Source of the DNA: Mycoplasmatota bacterium
GTDB lineage: Bacteria; Bacillota_I; Bacilli_A; MAG-NZ
Length of the DNA: 64,000 bases
Reading direction: 5' to 3'
NCBI GenBank assembly: GCA_018394315.1
Contig: CP074575.1
Coordinates: 581,001 to 645,000 of the forward strand
Each line of letters begins with the position of its first letter. Positions within the stretch are counted from its first letter, which is position 1. The notes under the pieces were generated by a model. It was not told the DNA's origin and searched no databases. It saw nothing but the letters and a program-made list of their open reading frames with translations. This document shows, in pieces, positions 25,363-34,436 of this stretch. The position numbers and the translations under genes are program-made.

Positions 25363-26854
25363 AATTTTGTTTGTTGGGAACGCTGTGATTAAATTTACCA
25401 CTTATACTATCGAAATTTAAATCATCAAGAACAAACGATGTATCAGTATTATAGTAATCAGCATTTCCGCTTACTGTTTGGATGTCCATCCCACTTACAT
25501 ATACATTAGATAGTGAAACATCACCACTTATTGTTTCAATTGAAACTTCATTTGCATATAATTCTAGTAACGAAACATTTCCGCTTACACTATCAATATC
25601 TATTCTACTATTTTCTTGACTAGATATTGTGTTTAATTCAACATTTCCACTTATCGAATTAATTACTAAATCTTTAGTCGCCACACCGTTAATGATGATT
25701 TCTCCACTAACATTGTCAGCACTACCGTTTGTGAATTCTGAACTAATGATACTGATAGCTGAACTAACAGAGTCAATATCTAGAGTATCACCAATATAAT
25801 CGCTAATTGTAATAGGATCACTTACACTTGATAGATCTAATTCATTAAGGCTTACGTTACTTGGAACCTCTATATGTAACTCTTGAACAAGATAGTTACT
25901 GTTAATTGAAAAGTCCCAGTTAATATAATCAAGCCAATTTTCTTTTTTGGATTCATCAAACATATTTAAATATTTGCTTGTTTCTGAATAATCAATTGTG
26001 AACTCATTATCGTAATTATATGAATGAGTAACTGTTAATTTATCTGAGTCTGTTACTTCGTACGTGATTTTCATATCTTCAAAATCACCTGTTATATCAA
26101 ATGAATCACTTATATTGTAGATATAGACATCAGTTTCTAACTCATGTGTTTCAACAGATCTAGTTCCAGACGGAATAATAATTGATGAATCTTCCTGATA
26201 GAACAATATTATAGCTACTACGAATGTAGTTATTAATGATGCGCCAATTGTAATTAAGATTACTTTATTTGGAATATTAAGCTTCTTAAATAATCTGAAT
26301 ATTGATATATTATCAATTTTGTTTTTAAGTGACTTATAATTATCACCAGTAAACACATTTATATGCCAATTTAGTATTCTAGTAACAATTTTTAAACCTA
26401 ACTCCATTAGCAATATAATAACAAAGAAGTATATTACATATCCAGCTGAAACACCTATGAATCTAAGTAGAGCTGGGAAGAAGCTGTAATATTTAAATAC
26501 TGTAAACACCCAGATGTATGAGAACCAAGATGCTGCTAGAGATAGTGGTACCACTACTGAAACAGTTACTAGCCAACTTGATACTAATATATCAAACCAG
26601 ATAATTCCAAAGACAGATAATAAATCTATCCTATGTTTTTTACTTTCACCTGAGTTAATCCCATATTCATTTAATACATTTTTTGCGATTTCTGAAGGTC
26701 GTTCTAATTCATTGATTAAATCTTCTTCAGTTTTTCCTTCGAAAATCGCATTTTGGAAACGATCTTCATAAAAAGATATAATTTCGCGTCTTTCATTGTA
26801 ATTAAGTAAAGATAACTCATTTTCTAATTCTCTTAAGAATTGTTTTTTATTCAT
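25361..26854 (-). CDS. HAAS domain (DUF1700) plus DUF4097 membrane protein
   Basis: 497 residues. The N-terminal 70 residues are a HAAS/DUF1700 domain (FLRELENELSLLNYNERREIISFYEDRF, LERPSEIAKNVL). Three to four membrane helices follow (about 85-220), and residues about 250-497 form a DUF4097-like beta-solenoid with repeated SISGxVSL/ISGDVSL units (seven or more turns). In many Bacillota this domain arrangement is encoded with a PadR regulator, as here (4-base overlap). HAAS is thought to contact the PadR partner; the outside solenoid may sense or scaffold. Confidence 0.88.
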   Translation of the reverse strand: MNKKQFLRELENELSLLNYNERREIISFYEDRFQNAIFEGKTEEDLINELERPSEIAKNVLNEYGINSGESKKHRIDLLSVFGIIWFDILVSSWLVTVSVVVPLSLAASWFSYIWVFTVFKYYSFFPALLRFIGVSAGYVIYFFVIILLMELGLKIVTRILNWHINVFTGDNYKSLKNKIDNISIFRLFKKLNIPNKVILITIGASLITTFVVAIILFYQEDSSIIIPSGTRSVETHELETDVYIYNISDSFDITGDFEDMKITYEVTDSDKLTVTHSYNYDNEFTIDYSETSKYLNMFDESKKENWLDYINWDFSINSNYLVQELHIEVPSNVSLNELDLSSVSDPITISDYIGDTLDIDSVSSAISIISSEFTNGSADNVSGEIIINGVATKDLVINSISGNVELNTISSQENSRIDIDSVSGNVSLLELYANEVSIETISGDVSLSNVYVSGMDIQTVSGNADYYNTDTSFVLDDLNFDSISGKFNHSVPNKQN

Positions 26855-27168
26855 CCTTTTTCACATCCTATCATTAAATTTACCGTTCGGCAGAAATTGA
26901 TCCAATTATTTTTTAATACATCAAGTTTCTTATTACCCATTTCCGTGGTTTTGAAGTATTTTCTTGGTGGACCTTCTGTTGATTCTTTTAAGTATGTTGT
27001 GCATAAACCCTCTTTTACTAATTTTCGTAATATTGGATATATTGTACTTTCGCTAATCATCATCTTCTCGTTTACTGCTTGGTAAATATCGTATCCATAG
27101 CTATCTTGGTTTTCAAGAATGTTTAATACACATAATTCTAACACACCTTTTTTTAATTGTGTACTCAT
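26851..27168 (-). CDS. PadR-family transcriptional regulator
   Basis: 105 residues, the short PadR type. The winged-helix core is clear: LKKGVLELCVLNILENQDSYGYDIYQAV, SESTIYPILRKLVKEGLCTTYL and GPPRKYFKTTEMG. It probably represses its own operon with the HAAS/DUF4097 gene. It has GAGGGGTGA upstream. The inverted repeat TGTAT-N6-ATACA near 27192-27207 overlaps the -10 region and is the likely operator. The inducing signal is unknown; cell-envelope stress is typical for related pairs. Confidence 0.9.
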   Translation of the reverse strand: MSTQLKKGVLELCVLNILENQDSYGYDIYQAVNEKMMISESTIYPILRKLVKEGLCTTYLKESTEGPPRKYFKTTEMGNKKLDVLKNNWINFCRTVNLMIGCEKG

Positions 27169-27186
27169 TGTTTTTCACCCCTCATA

Positions 27187-27213
27187 TATATTGTATGATA
27201 TTATACATAATAT
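27187..27213 (-). promoter_or_regulatory. Probable PadR operator over the -10 box
   Basis: TGTAT-GATATT-ATACA (27192-27207) within a longer imperfect palindrome, TATATTGTAT...ATACATAATATA. The minus-strand TATAAT used by the padR operon lies inside it, so binding would block initiation. Confidence 0.45.
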
Positions 27214-27335
27214 AGTACTGAACATAGTATAAATTGTTTTCCATAATTTGTCAACAATTAAATTAAAATTTTTTTTGAATTATATTTTGTTACAAAAAGT
27301 GGAATACTTACTTTGTAGTAATGGTAGGTGATTGA

Positions 27336-28067
27336 ATGAAAAAAATAATAATTATTGGGTTTTCTATTATAGGAATAATCGTGGTTTTAACTAGTAAAAT
27401 TCCTGAAAATACATTGGAAAATTATTTTGATATTATTTATGATATGAAGAGTTATGATGTTAGTAAAATTCAATCTGGTACTGAACTGGATTTGATTATT
27501 TCTCAAACTTCGGTAAAAAATAAATGCAAAGAATATTTTTCTAGCGACTTAACTCAGAATGTAAATGCTGTTAAATCTCATATCCAATTATTAACTAACG
27601 CCATATCTAATGGATATACATTTTCCTTGGATAATCTAGATTATACATATTATACAAATAGTAGTAAGAGGAACATAAGAAACTTAAACTATAACATTAA
27701 GGTTGTTTTTATTGATGAGGAAATGAATGAGCAGTTACTTGAAGTAAAAGGTTATTTACAACTTGTATTAAGGGATTCTAAATGGGTTATTAATACTGAT
27801 CAAGTAGTAGTCTTTCCAAAGGAAGAACTAGGGATGATAGAAACTATAGAAGATATAGAAAGAGAAGTTATTAATCAAGACTTGATAGATGATAAAAGCA
27901 TTCAAGAGGAAATGCTAAAAGATTATTTTGATGTTATTTATGATATAGAAAATTATGATGTTGTTTCAATAAAAAATGGCTCTAAAATGGAAGCCTTTCT
28001 AGTTCAAGATTCGGTTATAAAAAAATGCAGTCAGTATTTTACTGAAGAGTTATCAAGATATTTATAG
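27336..28067 (+). CDS. Anchored protein with internal duplication, 3' frameshifted
   Basis: 243 residues with an N-terminal hydrophobic anchor (about 3-18). Residues about 25-75 (NTLENYFDIIYDMKSYDVSK...) are repeated at about 196-243 (EEMLKDYFDVIYDIENYDVV...). The second copy stops abruptly after SRYL, whereas the first continues with HIQLLTNAISNGYTFSL. The missing continuation exists in another frame just past the stop (28067-28153), so the gene looks frameshifted and the present protein truncated. Family unknown; repeats of the DYFDVIYDIxNYDV type suggest a small extracytoplasmic alpha-helical domain. Confidence 0.6.
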   Translation: MKKIIIIGFSIIGIIVVLTSKIPENTLENYFDIIYDMKSYDVSKIQSGTELDLIISQTSVKNKCKEYFSSDLTQNVNAVKSHIQLLTNAISNGYTFSLDNLDYTYYTNSSKRNIRNLNYNIKVVFIDEEMNEQLLEVKGYLQLVLRDSKWVINTDQVVVFPKEELGMIETIEDIEREVINQDLIDDKSIQEEMLKDYFDVIYDIENYDVVSIKNGSKMEAFLVQDSVIKKCSQYFTEELSRYL

Positions 28068-28153
28068 AGATGGTACAGAAAAATCAATTATTAATAGAAG
28101 CAATATCAACTGGATATACTTTTAATCTTAATGATATAGAAGATTTAGGTTAA
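28067..28153 (+). pseudogene. Out-of-frame tail of the duplicated protein
   Basis: Reads EMVQKNQLLIEAISTGYTFN followed by LNDIEDLG and a stop, matching HIQLLTNAISNGYTFSLDNL of the first repeat of the upstream gene, but two bases out of phase with it. The shift must lie near 28050-28067. It is either a genuine mutation or a sequencing/assembly indel. Confidence 0.6.
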
Positions 28154-28401
28154 TGAAGTAAATAATAAGGAATAGAACTTATGCAAAAGAAGAGTGACAA
28201 TATGTTTAATGATGTTGTAGTTCTTATTGCGTTATCCAATCTTATTTCAAATAGTTTATAAGTCAAAGGAAGAATTATTAGTAGTACAGAAATATATGAG
28301 ATGTAATAATTGAAGAATATATCTATTTTTATATTTGAAACAAGAGAAATTATTAGCGTGAACAGTGTTATAAGTGAGTTTATTCTTAAGTTATTTGTCA
28401 T
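28150..28401 (-). CDS. Small two-helix membrane protein
   Basis: 83 residues behind GGGGAGGAAAA. It has hydrophobic segments at about 8-22, 30-50 and 64-82 and no recognisable motif. Its 3' end overlaps by four bases the frameshifted tail of the convergent gene, which suggests that the junction is a rearrangement point or that the convergent gene once ended here. Function unknown. Confidence 0.5.
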   Translation of the reverse strand: MTNNLRINSLITLFTLIISLVSNIKIDIFFNYYISYISVLLIILPLTYKLFEIRLDNAIRTTTSLNILSLFFCISSIPYYLLH

Positions 28402-28584
28402 TTTATTTTCCTCCCCTATACTATTTTTATAGGATGTAGTTTACGAAGTTTGTTCTTTTTTGAAATTGGTTAGTGAATTGGGAATCTACGAGTATGAAAA
28501 AAAGAGTAATTCAAGTTGATTTAAGTAGATATTTTGTAGTAAAATGTTATAATGTTTAATGTAAGAAAATAGTAGGAGGAAAAT

Positions 28585-29817
28585 ATGGAAAGTACTTTAG
28601 AAAATGTTTTCGATATTATTAACGAAGAGCAAGAACGTCAAGAGAACAATATTGAACTAATTGCTTCGGAAAATTTTGTTTCAAAAGCTGTTTTAGAAGC
28701 ACAAGGTAGTGTACTAACAAATAAGTATGCTGAAGGATATCCAGGAAAGAGATATTATGGTGGATGTGAAGTTGTAGATAAAGTAGAAAACATCGCTAGA
28801 AACACTTTGAAGAAAATATTCAACGTTAAGTATACTAATGTACAACCTCATTCGGGTTCAACTGCAAATATGGGTGCATATAGAGCGGTGATTAAGCCAG
28901 GTGATACAATCTTAGGAATGGCACTGGATCACGGTGGACATTTAACTCATGGATTTTGGTTAAACTTTTCTGGTAAAGATTACAACGTTGTAGCTTATCA
29001 ATTAGACAAAAAATCTGAGAGAATAGACTATGATGAAGTGAGAAAGTTAGCTCTTGAACATAAGCCAGCATTAATCGTTGCGGGTGCTAGTGCTTATCCA
29101 AGAGAGATAGATTTTAAAGAGTTTAGAGAAATTGCTGATGAAGTTGGAGCTAAATTGATGGTTGATATGGCTCATATTGCTGGATTAGTAGCGGCTGGGG
29201 TACACATGAATCCATGCGAGTATGCACATATAGTTACTTCGACTACTCATAAAACGTTAAGAGGACCACGAGGTGGAATTATATTAACTAATGATGAAGA
29301 AATTGCTAAACAAATTGATCGAGTAATTTTCCCTGGTATACAAGGTGGACCGTTAATGCATGTTATTGCGGCTAAAGCTGTGTCTTTCTTAGAAGCTTTA
29401 CAACCTGACTATATTGAGTATCAAAAGCAAGTTGTTAAGAATGCAAAAGTATTAGGGGAAGAGTTAATAAAAGAAGGATTCAGGCTAGTTTCTGGAGGAA
29501 CTGATAATCATTTACTTTTAGTAGACGTTAAGGGTTCAATTGGAATTACTGGTAAAAAGGCAGAAAATATTTTAGATGAAGTGAAAATAACTTGTAATAA
29601 AAATACTATTCCATTTGATAAAGAAAAACCATTTATTTCTAGTGGTATTAGATTAGGGACTCCTGCAGTAACCACTAGAGGATTTAAAGAAGAAGAAATT
29701 AAAGAAGTTGCAAGACTAATTAGTTTAGCACTTAAAAACTATGATAACGAAGAAATTCTCGACAGTGTAAGAGAAGGAGTTACTAAGTTAACTAGTAAGT
29801 ATCCAATTTATAAGTAG
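28585..29817 (+). CDS. glyA: Serine hydroxymethyltransferase
   Basis: 410 residues, full length, behind TAGGAGGA; a TATAAT lies about 35 bases upstream. PLP enzyme that interconverts serine + THF with glycine + methylene-THF. It has [42 protein letters not shown] and the Schiff-base Lys in [14 protein letters not shown]. It lies nine bases upstream of rnfC and may be cotranscribed with rnf. Functionally it connects to the gcv and folD genes. Confidence 0.97.
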   Translation: MESTLENVFDIINEEQERQENNIELIASENFVSKAVLEAQGSVLTNKYAEGYPGKRYYGGCEVVDKVENIARNTLKKIFNVKYTNVQPHSGSTANMGAYRAVIKPGDTILGMALDHGGHLTHGFWLNFSGKDYNVVAYQLDKKSERIDYDEVRKLALEHKPALIVAGASAYPREIDFKEFREIADEVGAKLMVDMAHIAGLVAAGVHMNPCEYAHIVTSTTHKTLRGPRGGIILTNDEEIAKQIDRVIFPGIQGGPLMHVIAAKAVSFLEALQPDYIEYQKQVVKNAKVLGEELIKEGFRLVSGGTDNHLLLVDVKGSIGITGKKAENILDEVKITCNKNTIPFDKEKPFISSGIRLGTPAVTTRGFKEEEIKEVARLISLALKNYDNEEILDSVREGVTKLTSKYPIYK

Positions 29818-29825
29818 GTGATGAT

Positions 29826-31124
29826 ATGATAAGAAAAACAAATCAAATTAAGACTTTAGAAGAGTTACCAAAATCCTTGCCTACTGTACAAATTACAGTA
29901 CCTGAGAAAGTATATATAACCTTAATGGAGATGAGAACTAGGAAATATACTTTATCAGTAGTAGAAGGAGATTATGTAAAAATCGGACAAATTATTGGTG
30001 AAAGAGATGGCGGATATTTCACTCAACCAATATTCTCAACTGTAAGTGGGACAGTAGGAAAAGTGATAAAGAAATTTACCTATACAGGAAAGAAAACAGA
30101 ATGTTTAGAGATTATTAATGACTTTAAAGAAGAGTACGCTGAAAGAGTTTTAGAAAGAACTGATGAAGCGATTAGTAAGTTATCTAAAGCAGAGATTATC
30201 GAGATTATAAAAGAGAATGGTGTTAAAGGTTTAGGCGGAGGAGGGTTTCCATCTTATGTGAAAATGGATACCGATAAACCAATTGATGTTATTATCTTAA
30301 ACGGTGTTGAGTGCGAACCTTATTTGACTGCTGATTATCAAGCTATAACTAAGGATGCATATCAAATGTTCAAAGGTTTAGAATATGTTATGCAGGCAAT
30401 GGGTACTAAAAGAGGGATAATCGGAGTTAAAAGAACAAAACATGCGTTATTAAAAGCACTTACCGAAGTGAAAGAGTCAGATTTTAAAGATTTAAATTGT
30501 GACATTATTCCAGTTAGTAATTATTATCCTCAAGGTTGGGAAATAGAGCTTATTAAAAATACCACAGGTATAAAAGTTAAACCAGGTACGTTATTAAGTG
30601 AATATGGAATAATTGAATATAATGTAACAACTGCTGCGGCTATTTATCAAGCTATTAAATTTAATTTACCAGTTCTAAATAGATACTTTACTGTTACTGG
30701 TGATGCAATAAATAATCCTTGTGAAATGACAGTAAGAGTTGGAACACCTATTCCGCATATTGTTGAAGCGGCAGGTGGTTATTCCATTGATGGTGATAAG
30801 GTGATGGTATTAGGTGGACCTATGATGGGTTCTAACCTAATGATGGATGATGCAATTGTGTCAATTACTGTTTCATCACTGTTACTGTTTAAACCACAAG
30901 AGTATAAAGAAGAACCTTGTGTCAGATGTGGTTCGTGTGTTTATAGTTGTCCAGCGAATTTACAACCTGTTCAACTTATGTATGCTGCTAAGACCAAAGA
31001 TGGTGATGCAGCAAAAGCACTTAATATACAAAACTGTATTGAGTGTGGGTTATGTAGTTATGTGTGTACATCAAAAATTCATCTAACAGACTTTATGCGA
31101 AAAGCTAAGAAGTTAGTGAAGTAG
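29826..31124 (+). CDS. rnfC: Rnf electron transport complex subunit C
   Basis: 432 residues. Peripheral NADH/FMN subunit: an N-terminal lipoyl-like barrel (TVQITVPEKVY, VVEGDYVKIGQIIGE), a Nuo51-type FMN/NADH domain (VKGLGGGGFPSYVK, ILNGVECEPYLTADY), a soluble-ligand-binding domain, and two C-terminal 4Fe-4S sites, CVRCGSCVYSCP and CIECGLCSYVC. First gene of rnfCDGEAB, the usual order for Bacillota Rnf, which couples ferredoxin oxidation by NAD to Na+ or H+ export. Confidence 0.95.
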   Translation: MIRKTNQIKTLEELPKSLPTVQITVPEKVYITLMEMRTRKYTLSVVEGDYVKIGQIIGERDGGYFTQPIFSTVSGTVGKVIKKFTYTGKKTECLEIINDFKEEYAERVLERTDEAISKLSKAEIIEIIKENGVKGLGGGGFPSYVKMDTDKPIDVIILNGVECEPYLTADYQAITKDAYQMFKGLEYVMQAMGTKRGIIGVKRTKHALLKALTEVKESDFKDLNCDIIPVSNYYPQGWEIELIKNTTGIKVKPGTLLSEYGIIEYNVTTAAAIYQAIKFNLPVLNRYFTVTGDAINNPCEMTVRVGTPIPHIVEAAGGYSIDGDKVMVLGGPMMGSNLMMDDAIVSITVSSLLLFKPQEYKEEPCVRCGSCVYSCPANLQPVQLMYAAKTKDGDAAKALNIQNCIECGLCSYVCTSKIHLTDFMRKAKKLVK

Positions 31125-31132
31125 GAGGAATT

Positions 31133-32155
31133 ATGGCTAGTAAAACAGGATTTTTAAGAAAAACTTCTCCTTATGTAAGAGAACCAAAAGCAAAAGTTGA
31201 AAAGATGATGTACGATGTATTAATAGCATTAATTCCAGTTATAATTTTCACAATATATAAATATGAGTTCACTGCAGTATGGATTATACTAGTATCTATC
31301 GTGTCAATGGTTGGAACAGAATTTTTATATTATAAGTTAAGAAAAGAGCCATTCACTATGAAGAATGGAACTGCACTTATAAGCGCATTAATTTACGCAC
31401 TTATAATGCCTGATGTTACACCGTTATGGATTGTATTTATTGGTGGAGTGTTTGGTATGTATTTTGGTAAATTGGTCTTTGGTGGAATGGGAGCGAACAT
31501 TTTCAATGTCGCTGGATTCGCTAGAGTGTTCATAGTTATCAGTTTCGGAGCATTTTTAGTTTATGATGTTGATACCGTTGCAGGCGCTACTGCACTTGGA
31601 GTTGTAAAAGCAAACCCATTCGATATGATGATTCTTGGTGATTTTAATTTATGGAATATGTTCACAGGAGTTGGTGAAGCAGGAAGTATTGGTGAGTTAA
31701 GTGGTATTGCTATCTTGTTGGGTGGTCTATATCTAGCATTTAGAAAATCACTTGATTGGCGAATTCCTGTATCATACATTGGAACAGTTTTAGGATTATC
31801 AACAATTGCTGCGTTAATTGTTGGAGCGGAAATGACTTATCCATTATTTACGATTTTATCGGGAGGAATATTATTTGGTGCTATCTTCATGGCAACTGAT
31901 CCAATTACTTCTCCAGTAACTGGACCTGGAAGAATCTATTATGGATTTGGACTAGGTGTTATTACTTTCTTTATTAGAATATTCGGTGCATTACCTGAAG
32001 GGGTAGTGTTCGCTATACTAATTATGAATATGTTTGTACCTGCATTAGATTATTATAAATGGGCTAACTCAAAATTCACTATAAAAAGTACATTAGTATT
32101 CAGTGTAGTAGTGCTAGTAACAGTTGGTCTATTAGTAGTAGGAGTGTGGCAATAA
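31133..32155 (+). CDS. rnfD: Rnf electron transport complex subunit D
   Basis: 340 residues with about nine to ten membrane segments. The flavin attachment region reads VAGATALGVVKANP, matching the threonine context (GAT) that carries covalent FMN in RnfD/NqrB. GAIFMATDPITSPVT near residue 250 is also conserved. Integral, probably ion-translocating subunit. It is nine bases after rnfC, and its stop overlaps the rnfG start by one base. Confidence 0.94.
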   Translation: MASKTGFLRKTSPYVREPKAKVEKMMYDVLIALIPVIIFTIYKYEFTAVWIILVSIVSMVGTEFLYYKLRKEPFTMKNGTALISALIYALIMPDVTPLWIVFIGGVFGMYFGKLVFGGMGANIFNVAGFARVFIVISFGAFLVYDVDTVAGATALGVVKANPFDMMILGDFNLWNMFTGVGEAGSIGELSGIAILLGGLYLAFRKSLDWRIPVSYIGTVLGLSTIAALIVGAEMTYPLFTILSGGILFGAIFMATDPITSPVTGPGRIYYGFGLGVITFFIRIFGALPEGVVFAILIMNMFVPALDYYKWANSKFTIKSTLVFSVVVLVTVGLLVVGVWQ

Positions 32156-32667
32156 TGAAGAATAAACTATTAATAGGACTAAAATTATTTGTAATTGCTG
32201 CTTTAAGTGGATTAGCGTTATACGGTGTTAATGAACTTACTGAAGATACTATCATTGAAAACAGAATCAAACGTGAGGAAGCGAAGTATGCATTAATATT
32301 CCCAGATTATTATAGAAATGAAAAAACGCCTGATGAAGGTATTACACAAATAGCTATTTATGATGAAGAGGACAATTTATTAGGATATATTTATAGTGCT
32401 GGTGCTAATAACGATTATGGTTCAATAACCGTATTAGTTGGTGTTAATGATATGAATGAGATTGTCAAAGTTGAATTTGCATCATTAAATCAAACACCAT
32501 CATATGCGTCTAAAGTAAACAACGATTCATTCTTAGGACGATTTGTTGGGAATAGTACTAGTGATTCATATTTAGATTTTGATGTCAAAGTTGGAGCTAC
32601 ATATTCAGCTACTACTACTCGTGATTTAGTAGAGTTTATAAGCAAGTATCATGAGGGGGTAGAATAA
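32155..32667 (+). CDS. rnfG: Rnf electron transport complex subunit G
   Basis: 170 residues from the ATG overlapping the rnfD stop (AGGAG precedes it). One N-terminal membrane helix, then an FMN-binding domain: DNLLGYIYSAGANNDYGSITVLVGVN, and the flavinylation region DVKVGATYSATTTRDLVEF, where GATYS corresponds to the usual SGATxT (the preceding Ser is Val here). Extracytoplasmic electron carrier between RnfD and the outside of the membrane. Confidence 0.92.
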   Translation: MKNKLLIGLKLFVIAALSGLALYGVNELTEDTIIENRIKREEAKYALIFPDYYRNEKTPDEGITQIAIYDEEDNLLGYIYSAGANNDYGSITVLVGVNDMNEIVKVEFASLNQTPSYASKVNNDSFLGRFVGNSTSDSYLDFDVKVGATYSATTTRDLVEFISKYHEGVE

Positions 32668-33323
32668 TGAAGAGAAAACAATTATTAACTAGAGGTTTTT
32701 TTAAAGAAAATCCAATATTCGTCTTCTTATTAGGAATGTGTCCAGCATTAGCAGTAACTAGTACATTCGAAACATCACTTGGTATGGGTGTGTTAGTTAT
32801 ATTCGTACTAACTTGCTCAAATATTGTTATTTCATTAGTAAAAGGCTTTATTCCGGAGCAAATTAAAATTCCATCGTTTATAGTAATTATAGCTACGTTT
32901 GTAACCTTAGTTGCGATGTTTACTGAAGCATATGCGTTTGAACTGTATGAGAGTTTAGGAGTGTTTATTCCTTTAATTGTAGTTAACTGTTTAATATTGG
33001 GTAGAGCTGAAGCGTTTGCATCTAAGAACTCAGTGGCCGATTCAGCAATTGATGGGTTCGGTATGGGGGTTGGATTTACAATCGGATTATCAATCATCGG
33101 TATTGTAAGAGAACTACTAGCAACTGGTCAAATTGCTTATGGTGTATACTTACCACTAGGAGAACCAGGATTCTTGTTTAATTTAAATTGGTTTATTGGT
33201 GGAGACTTTAATATTGCTGATTATGGAATAAGTGTATTTGCATTACCAGCTGGAGCATTTATCACTTTAGGATTCTTGTTGGCTATGAAAAATATATTAG
33301 AATCTAAGAGAGGTGAAGCTTAA
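32667..33323 (+). CDS. rnfE: Rnf electron transport complex subunit E
   Basis: 218 residues, six membrane helices. Characteristic GMCPALAVTSTFETSLGMG and VNCLILGRAEAFASKN, with the helix-breaking Cys (Asn-Cys) that in RnfA/E and NqrD/E helps bind an intramembrane 2Fe-2S cluster. It overlaps rnfG and rnfA by one base each. Confidence 0.95.
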   Translation: MKRKQLLTRGFFKENPIFVFLLGMCPALAVTSTFETSLGMGVLVIFVLTCSNIVISLVKGFIPEQIKIPSFIVIIATFVTLVAMFTEAYAFELYESLGVFIPLIVVNCLILGRAEAFASKNSVADSAIDGFGMGVGFTIGLSIIGIVRELLATGQIAYGVYLPLGEPGFLFNLNWFIGGDFNIADYGISVFALPAGAFITLGFLLAMKNILESKRGEA

Positions 33324-33928
33324 TGAGTGTAGCAGTATTTTTTACCGCACTTGCCAGTGCGATGTTGATTAACAATGTTATCTTAATGAGATTCTTGGGT
33401 ATTTGTCCTTTCTTAGGAGTATCTAAAAAAATTGAATCAAGTATTGGTATGAGTTTTGCGGTTGCATTTGTTATGTTAGTAGCGACACTGTTCACATATA
33501 TTATTTATTACACATTACTTGAACCATTTGACATTGAGTACTTACGAATAATAGCATTTATTTTAGTAATAGCTTCTTTAGTTCAATTTGTTGAGATGTT
33601 TATTAAAAAGTTTTCTAAAGGTTTATATAAATCCTTAGGAATATACTTACCATTAATCACTACAAATTGTGCAATATTAGGTGTTGCTGAAGGAAATATT
33701 ATTATAGACTTTAATTCTTCATATAACTTCTTTGGTGGTTTAGCATTGAGCTTAACAAACGCTTTAGGAGCTGCATTAGGATTTGGATTAATTATGTTTG
33801 CGTTTAGTGCGATTAGAGTTAGACTTGACGCACAAAATGTTCCTAAAGAATATAAGGGTGTTCCCATTTCTTTAGTAGTGGCTGGTATTATGTCACTAGC
33901 ATTCTTTGGATTACAGGGGTTGATATAA
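33323..33928 (+). CDS. rnfA: Rnf electron transport complex subunit A
   Basis: 201 residues, six helices, homologous to RnfE. It shows NNVILMRFLGICPFLGVSKK and TTNCAILGVAEGN, the twin cysteine sites expected for the shared 2Fe-2S cluster at the RnfA-RnfE interface. It starts at the last base of rnfE and ends one base before rnfB. Confidence 0.95.
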   Translation: MSVAVFFTALASAMLINNVILMRFLGICPFLGVSKKIESSIGMSFAVAFVMLVATLFTYIIYYTLLEPFDIEYLRIIAFILVIASLVQFVEMFIKKFSKGLYKSLGIYLPLITTNCAILGVAEGNIIIDFNSSYNFFGGLALSLTNALGAALGFGLIMFAFSAIRVRLDAQNVPKEYKGVPISLVVAGIMSLAFFGLQGLI

Positions 33929-33929
33929 C

Positions 33930-34238
33930 ATGGAAGCGTTTATTATATTAGGAGCAATTGGTCTAGTGTTAGGATTAGGACTTGCGATTGCTAGTGAGAA
34001 ATTTTATGTTGAAGAAGATTTAAGGTTAGAGAAAATTAACCAATTGTTACCAGGAGTAAATTGTGGGGCATGTGGTTATCCAGGCTGTGGTGGATTTGCT
34101 GAAGGGATCATTAGCGGGGAAGTTAAAGCTCTATCAAATTGTAAACCTGGTTCAAAAGGAACTGGTTTAGAAGAGATTAAAAAGTATTTAGCTGAAACGC
34201 CTGGACCTGAAGGCGATATTATTAAAGTTAATTTATAA
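33930..34238 (+). CDS. rnfB: Rnf subunit B, minimal form
   Basis: 102 residues, far shorter than the 270-330 usual for Bacillota RnfB. Present are the N-terminal membrane helix (about 3-22) and the first iron-sulfur domain, GVNCGACGYPGCGGFAEGI plus NCKPG (four Cys). The two or more ferredoxin-type CxxCxxCxxxC domains that normally follow, and that accept electrons from ferredoxin, are absent. The gene ends cleanly 5 bases before a strong terminator, with no coding continuation in another frame, so this is not an obvious frameshift. Confidence 0.88.
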   Translation: MEAFIILGAIGLVLGLGLAIASEKFYVEEDLRLEKINQLLPGVNCGACGYPGCGGFAEGIISGEVKALSNCKPGSKGTGLEEIKKYLAETPGPEGDIIKVNL

Positions 34239-34243
34239 TTGAT

Positions 34244-34273
34244 AAAGGATTATGCGAATAGCATAATCCTTTT
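34244..34273 (+). terminator. rnf operon terminator
   Basis: AAAGGATTATGC-gaata-GCATAATCCTTTT, a 12-bp stem with a T run, immediately after rnfB. Confidence 0.9.
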
Positions 34274-34381
34274 ATCTCTAAAAATACGGTGTATAAGAGA
34301 ATCCTAAAATGAAATACCAACTATTATTGCTTTTTAAAAAAATAACAAGTGCATAGGAAATTTGTATTATAAGTAACGAAT

Positions 34382-34409
34382 TTGTTCGGTAACACATTTA
34401 TGATATACT
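34382..34409 (+). promoter_or_regulatory. Promoter of the DUF6886-like/padR operon
   Basis: TTGTTC (34382-34387), 16-base spacer, TATACT (34404-34409), 28 bases before the start codon at 34437. Confidence 0.5.
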
Positions 34410-34436
34410 TTTCATATATTTTACTGGAGGTAGTAA

